Shown here in pieces: positions 60,979 to 64,000 of a stretch of DNA of 64,000 bases (positions are counted from its first letter, which is position 1; each line of letters begins with the position of its first letter). Source of the DNA: Acidobacteriota bacterium (GTDB lineage Bacteria; Acidobacteriota; Blastocatellia; Pyrinomonadales; Pyrinomonadaceae). Below the pieces are notes generated by a model that saw only the letters and a list, made by a program, of their open reading frames with translations, had not been told where the DNA came from and made no database searches. The stretch is from contig CP065000.1 in the NCBI GenBank assembly GCA_016700075.1, positions 1,674,001 to 1,738,000 of the forward strand, written 5' to 3'. A program made the translations under genes and the position numbers.

Positions 60979-61602
60979 ATGCCTACTCAGGTCCTCATCA
61001 TTGAATCCCAGCCGCTTGTCCGAGTCGGCATCGGGGCGATACTCGCAAATGAATCGGACATCGAGGTAATTGGCGAGGCAGGAACGGCAGGCGAAGGATT
61101 TACGCTTTTTACAACGCGGCGGCCGGATGTCGTATTGCTTTCACTGCGGATGCCGGATTCGTGCGCTATCGACGACCTCGGGAGCTATTTCAAAGAAGAC
61201 GCGAAGGCAAAGATCATCATCCTGGCGGAACGCCCCGGCGATGCCGAGATAAGCCGTGCACTGAAACAAGGTGCCACCGGCTACGTTACAAAAGATATCG
61301 AACCCGAACTACTGATCGAGGCTATTCGCCGCGTCGCCGCGGGTGGCAAATTCATTCCCGCAAATGTCGCGGGTGTGTTGAGTGAAAACCTCGGCAGCGA
61401 AGAACTGACGCCCGCTGAATCGAACGTACTCCGAATGATCGTCGGCGGTATGTCGAACAAGGAGATCGCGTTCGCTCTTGACCTTTCCGAGAACACGATC
61501 AAATCGCACGTTAGTAACATCTTTGACAAAATGGGCGTTTCGGACCGTACGACCGCAGCGACAACTGCGATAAAGCGCGGATTAGTGAGGGTTGATATTT
61601 AG
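60979..61602 (+). CDS. NarL/FixJ-type response regulator lacking the phospho-acceptor Asp
   Basis: A 207-residue protein with receiver domain (residues about 1-120) and LuxR-type helix-turn-helix (about 143-200, LTPAESNVLRMIVGGMSNKEIAFAL, SENTIKSHVSNIFDKMGV). In the receiver the acidic pair is Glu9-Ser10 instead of Asp-Asp, the phospho-acceptor position is Ser55 (VVLLSLRMP) instead of Asp, and the switch Thr position is Ala83; Lys105 remains. It would therefore not be phosphorylated in the usual way and may respond to other signals. No sensor kinase is adjacent. Confidence 0.92.
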   Translation: MPTQVLIIESQPLVRVGIGAILANESDIEVIGEAGTAGEGFTLFTTRRPDVVLLSLRMPDSCAIDDLGSYFKEDAKAKIIILAERPGDAEISRALKQGATGYVTKDIEPELLIEAIRRVAAGGKFIPANVAGVLSENLGSEELTPAESNVLRMIVGGMSNKEIAFALDLSENTIKSHVSNIFDKMGVSDRTTAATTAIKRGLVRVDI

Positions 61603-61621
61603 TGAACTAGTTCGAAAAGGT

Positions 61622-62269
61622 ATGAACGAGATCAAGAACGCACTGACCGATTACGCGGAAGCTTTCACCTCGGGCGAGAGCGATGTCCTGCGCGAACTGC
61701 GCGAACACTGCTACGCTCATTACGAAGACCGTTCCATGCTTTCGGGCTTCTTTCAGGGCCGTGTGTTGTCGATGTTCTCGCACATGATCCGCCCGAATGT
61801 TGTGCTCGAGATAGGCACCTATCTGGGCTATTCGGCACTCTGCCTGGCCGAAGGACTAGCGGACGGCGGAAAAGTAATTACATTGGACATACAGGAAGAC
61901 ACTAACCGAGTTGCCAAGAGCTTTGTTGAACGCACAGAATACGCGGCAAGCATAGAATTTCGCCTCGGGAACGCACTTGAGATCATACCAACACTCGACG
62001 AGACATTTGACATCGTCTTCATAGACGCCGATAAACCCAACTATTCAAACTACTACAATCTCGTTTTCGACAAGGTCCGCCCCGGCGGCTTCATCGTCGC
62101 CGATAACGTCCTCTGGAGCGGCAAGGTCCTCGACGCCGACAAGGACGCGGACACTCAGGCACTGCACGATTACAACCAAAAGGTGATGGCAGACGGCCGC
62201 GTCGAGAACATCCTCCTCCCGATAAGAGACGGGCTTATGGTCGCGAGGAAGAAGGGCGGCTATGCGTAA
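61622..62269 (+). CDS. SAM-dependent O-methyltransferase (family 3, CCoAOMT-like)
   Basis: A 215-residue enzyme of the O-methyltransferase family 3 group. Motifs include VLEIGTYLGYSALCLAEGL (motif I), FDIVFIDADKPNYSNYY with the metal-binding Asp, and GGFIVADNVLWSGKVLD. The substrate could be a catechol or phenol derivative; not determinable. ATG 61622 is chosen; an in-frame TTG at 61592 overlaps the response-regulator gene and is less likely. Confidence 0.93.
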   Translation: MNEIKNALTDYAEAFTSGESDVLRELREHCYAHYEDRSMLSGFFQGRVLSMFSHMIRPNVVLEIGTYLGYSALCLAEGLADGGKVITLDIQEDTNRVAKSFVERTEYAASIEFRLGNALEIIPTLDETFDIVFIDADKPNYSNYYNLVFDKVRPGGFIVADNVLWSGKVLDADKDADTQALHDYNQKVMADGRVENILLPIRDGLMVARKKGGYA

Positions 62270-62513
62270 GTCTCAATTAGCCGTCGACCTGGTGATCGTA
62301 GCGTTCTATCTGGGAATCATCGCGCTTCTTGTTTTTGTCGATTCAGCTGTCGGCCTTAGCTTGCTTGCCATTCCGTGGAGCATTCCGTTGATGATGCTTA
62401 GCGGTCTGATCCTGTATATGACAACTGACGGTGACAAGATCATCATGATCGGGTGTGTCGTTGGCGCCGTATTGAACTCTATACTTTTTCTGTACTTGAG
62501 AAATCGATCATAA
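62262..62513 (+). CDS. Small two-to-three-TM membrane protein
   Basis: An 83-residue hydrophobic protein with helices at about residues 8-27, 30-50 and 60-78 (LAVDLVIVAFYLGIIALLVF, IMIGCVVGAVLNSILFLYL). It overlaps the upstream methyltransferase gene by 8 bases, so it is co-translated. No family recognised. Confidence 0.7.
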   Translation: MRKSQLAVDLVIVAFYLGIIALLVFVDSAVGLSLLAIPWSIPLMMLSGLILYMTTDGDKIIMIGCVVGAVLNSILFLYLRNRS

Positions 62514-62576
62514 TCGCGTCCCCGCGGTCGTTGATGCGTATGGCTCATGGTTCGCAAAATAATAATTTGGCAATGG

Positions 62577-62596
62577 GTGTATCCCATATGATACAC
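62577..62596. promoter_or_regulatory. Operator palindrome with -10-like box of the second toxin-antitoxin operon
   Basis: A perfect inverted repeat GTGTATC-CCATAT-GATACAC. TATGAT at 62587-62592 within it resembles a -10 box. It lies 7 bases before the toxin start codon, so it probably is the site of autorepression by the toxin-antitoxin complex. Confidence 0.75.
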
Positions 62597-62603
62597 TCTA
62601 ACC

Positions 62604-62897
62604 GTGATCGAGATTCGCCAAACCGAGCACTACGCCAAATGGTTCAAGGCTCTTAAGGATCACATTGCCAGAGCGCGAATCGACGTCCGTATTCGGCGTC
62701 TTTCACTCGGGAATCCGGGCGACGTGAAACCCGTGGGCGAAGGTGTATCTGAAATGAGAATCGATTACGGGCCCGGCTATCGGGTGTATTTTTTGACGAA
62801 AGGCAGCGAACTGATCCTGCTTTTGATAGGTGGCGATAAGTCCACACAAGAAAAAGACATCGCAAAGGCGAAACAGATCGCCAAAGATGTCGATTAG
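62604..62897 (+). CDS. RelE/HigB-type toxin (addiction module killer protein)
   Basis: A 97-residue toxin of the 'addiction module killer protein' branch (TIGR02683). The GTG start gives MIEIRQTEHYAKWFKALKD, and the core LSLGNPGDVKPVGEGVSEMRIDYGPGYRVYF is diagnostic. It would be an mRNA-cleaving ribosome-dependent enzyme. Toxin-first gene order with the antitoxin 9 bases behind. Confidence 0.92.
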   Translation: MIEIRQTEHYAKWFKALKDHIARARIDVRIRRLSLGNPGDVKPVGEGVSEMRIDYGPGYRVYFLTKGSELILLLIGGDKSTQEKDIAKAKQIAKDVD

Positions 62898-62906
62898 GAG
62901 ATCGGT

Positions 62907-63197
62907 ATGGGAAAGATCAAAACGACCCCGTGGGATCCGGCGGAGCATTTAAATTCCGAAAAGGAAATGGCCGCCTATCTTGAGGCTGCGCTTGAGGAGG
63001 GCGAGCCATCTTTGGTAGCCGCGGCACTTGGCGACATTGCACGCTCCCGCGGGATGACCCAACTCGCGAGAGATACCGGACTTGGTCGCGAGAGTCTCTA
63101 TAAAGCTCTGTCGCCAAATGGAAATCCAGAATTTTCAACGATCTTGAAAGTGGTTCAGGCTTTGGGTCTAAAACTACATGCTTCTCCCGTGAAGTAG
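62907..63197 (+). CDS. Antitoxin of the killer protein, HTH type
   Basis: A 96-residue antitoxin (TIGR02684-like 'addiction module antidote protein') with an HTH (MTQLARDTGLGRESLYKALSPNGNPEF) and the opening MGKIKTTPWDPAEHLNSEKEMAAYL typical of the family. It binds the toxin and probably the palindrome at 62577-62596. Distinct family from higA at 6893. Confidence 0.92.
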   Translation: MGKIKTTPWDPAEHLNSEKEMAAYLEAALEEGEPSLVAAALGDIARSRGMTQLARDTGLGRESLYKALSPNGNPEFSTILKVVQALGLKLHASPVK

Positions 63198-63410
63198 TCG
63201 GGACAGATTCGCTGATGCACCACTCGTCCATTAAGCAACATTTACGACCCTACAGTATTTATGGGCGGCGTAAGACCGCGTTTCGAATATTCTGCTGCCG
63301 GTGAGGGACGGGTTGATGATCATGTGCAAGAACTGAGGCAATGCTTCAGGATCGCCACGCATCTCGCGCCGGGTTCGGTATTTAAGGTTATGCGGTATAT
63401 ACTCTCCCGC

Positions 63411-63863
63411 ATGAAACACCTGATCATTCTGTTGTCCTTCGTGCTTTCCCTCACTTTTTCGGTATCGGGTCAAACTGCGGCACCGAAACAACCTCAATCT
63501 TTGCTGTACAAGACCGGTAACCCTGCCGACTGGCCGAAAGAGCAGGACGCGGTGGTTTCAGCTAAGAAGAATCACAAGATACTGCTTGAGAACGACGAAG
63601 TGCGCGTGCTGGAAGTTACTGTGCTTCCCGGTGAAAAAGAATCCGTTCATCATCATCAATGGCCGAGTGTACTTTATATAACCCAAGCCGGGGACTTTAT
63701 AGACCGCGATGGCTCAGGCAATGTCATCTTTGACACACGAAAGCTCCCTGAACCGCTTAAATTTCCACTCACGATGTATAAAGAACCCGAAGCGCCGCAT
63801 TCCGTCGAGAACCTCAGCAAGACCATCGCCATCAAACTCATAAGGGTCGAGATGAAGAAGTGA
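63411..63863 (+). CDS. Exported cupin-like protein
   Basis: A 150-residue protein with a signal peptide (MKHLIILLSFVLSLTFSVSG) and a cupin-like core: NDEVRVLEVTVLPGEKESVHHHQWPSVLYI, with a His triplet as possible metal ligand, and a second strand set ending EPEAPHSVENLSKTIAIKLIRVE. Function unknown; periplasmic. The frame is open upstream to 63261, but ATG 63411 has the signal peptide immediately after it. The 213 bases between the antitoxin stop and this start hold no recognisable gene. Confidence 0.8.
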   Translation: MKHLIILLSFVLSLTFSVSGQTAAPKQPQSLLYKTGNPADWPKEQDAVVSAKKNHKILLENDEVRVLEVTVLPGEKESVHHHQWPSVLYITQAGDFIDRDGSGNVIFDTRKLPEPLKFPLTMYKEPEAPHSVENLSKTIAIKLIRVEMKK

Positions 63864-63950
63864 TCGGCCGTCTCACCCAAAAGTATTAGCTTCTGCTCAC
63901 CGCAATTGATGGTTACATTCCGATCCTTACTCGATAAACTTATTTTAGTT

Positions 63951-64000
63951 GCTTTGCGGCTTCGCGACTCTGCGGGAAATTTCCCTCCCGCAAAGGCGCA
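63951..64000. repeat. Partial TTTGCGGC-family repeat at the window end
   Basis: GCTTTGCGGC and further TTCGCGACTCTGCG match the left arm of the palindrome at 58563-58586. The region ends with CCCGCAAAGGCGCA, the beginning of a likely right arm. The element is cut by the window edge. Confidence 0.6.

Overview
The window looks like a chromosomal segment of an acidobacterium, most likely a Blastocatellia/Pyrinomonadaceae-type organism. The evidence is a secreted VWA protein of the acidobacterial 'VWFA-related' type (29425-30543), a diderm envelope gene set (hldD, a TolC/RND/MFP efflux operon, many signal peptides), moderate GC, frequent GTG/TTG starts and weak Shine-Dalgarno sites. It is mostly ordinary core and accessory gene content. 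No rRNA, tRNA, CRISPR array, prophage or complete transposase was seen.

Layout. 1-9.3 kb: 5'-truncated proline iminopeptidase, tatA, a methyltransferase-like protein, an SDR, a CBM9-like protein, an MgtA-type P-type ATPase, a small AAA ATPase, a higBA toxin-antitoxin pair and ubiB. 9.3-13.5 kb: ribF, an exported protein, hldD, then guaA. 13.5-19.7 kb: a large secreted protein, a VTT/DedA membrane protein, a lipoprotein, the DEAD-box helicase rhlE, a zinc-ribbon protein and a DUF883-like protein. 19.9-27.8 kb: a TetR repressor with an adjacent palindromic operator, followed by a tripartite RND efflux operon and a quinone-oxidoreductase-like gene. 28-36 kb: a reductase-like SDR, the VWA protein, a PerR-like regulator with a textbook operator over its own -10 box, a DUF4112 protein, a HEAT-repeat/cyclophilin fusion, OsmC and a glycine-zipper protein. 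36-46 kb: a winged-helix protein, M20 and M1 peptidases, an LVIVD/DUF305 pair, a GxxExxY gene flanked by inverted repeats and a fused E1 dehydrogenase. 46-56 kb: a cyclophilin, a reverse-strand cluster (nucleotidyltransferase, small partner, GNAT, radical SAM, TPR), an acyl-CoA dehydrogenase, a flippase-like membrane protein, an SLC13/RCK transporter and a serine hydrolase. 56-64 kb: class IV aminotransferase, alpha/beta hydrolase, truB, recX, a fasciclin protein, a truncated alaS, a response regulator without its phospho-acceptor Asp, an O-methyltransferase, a second toxin-antitoxin pair and a cupin.

The most unusual content is between and at the ends of genes. At least eight kinds of short imperfect inverted repeat (REP/MITE-like) occupy gene ends, and some supply the last codons of genes. 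A PD-(D/E)XK GxxExxY gene sits exactly inside such a repeat pair. The higBA module is flanked by two copies of the 3' end of ubiB, as if it had inserted at that gene end. Near the right end, alaS stops after about 276 codons although it lies close to recX, a familiar neighbour.
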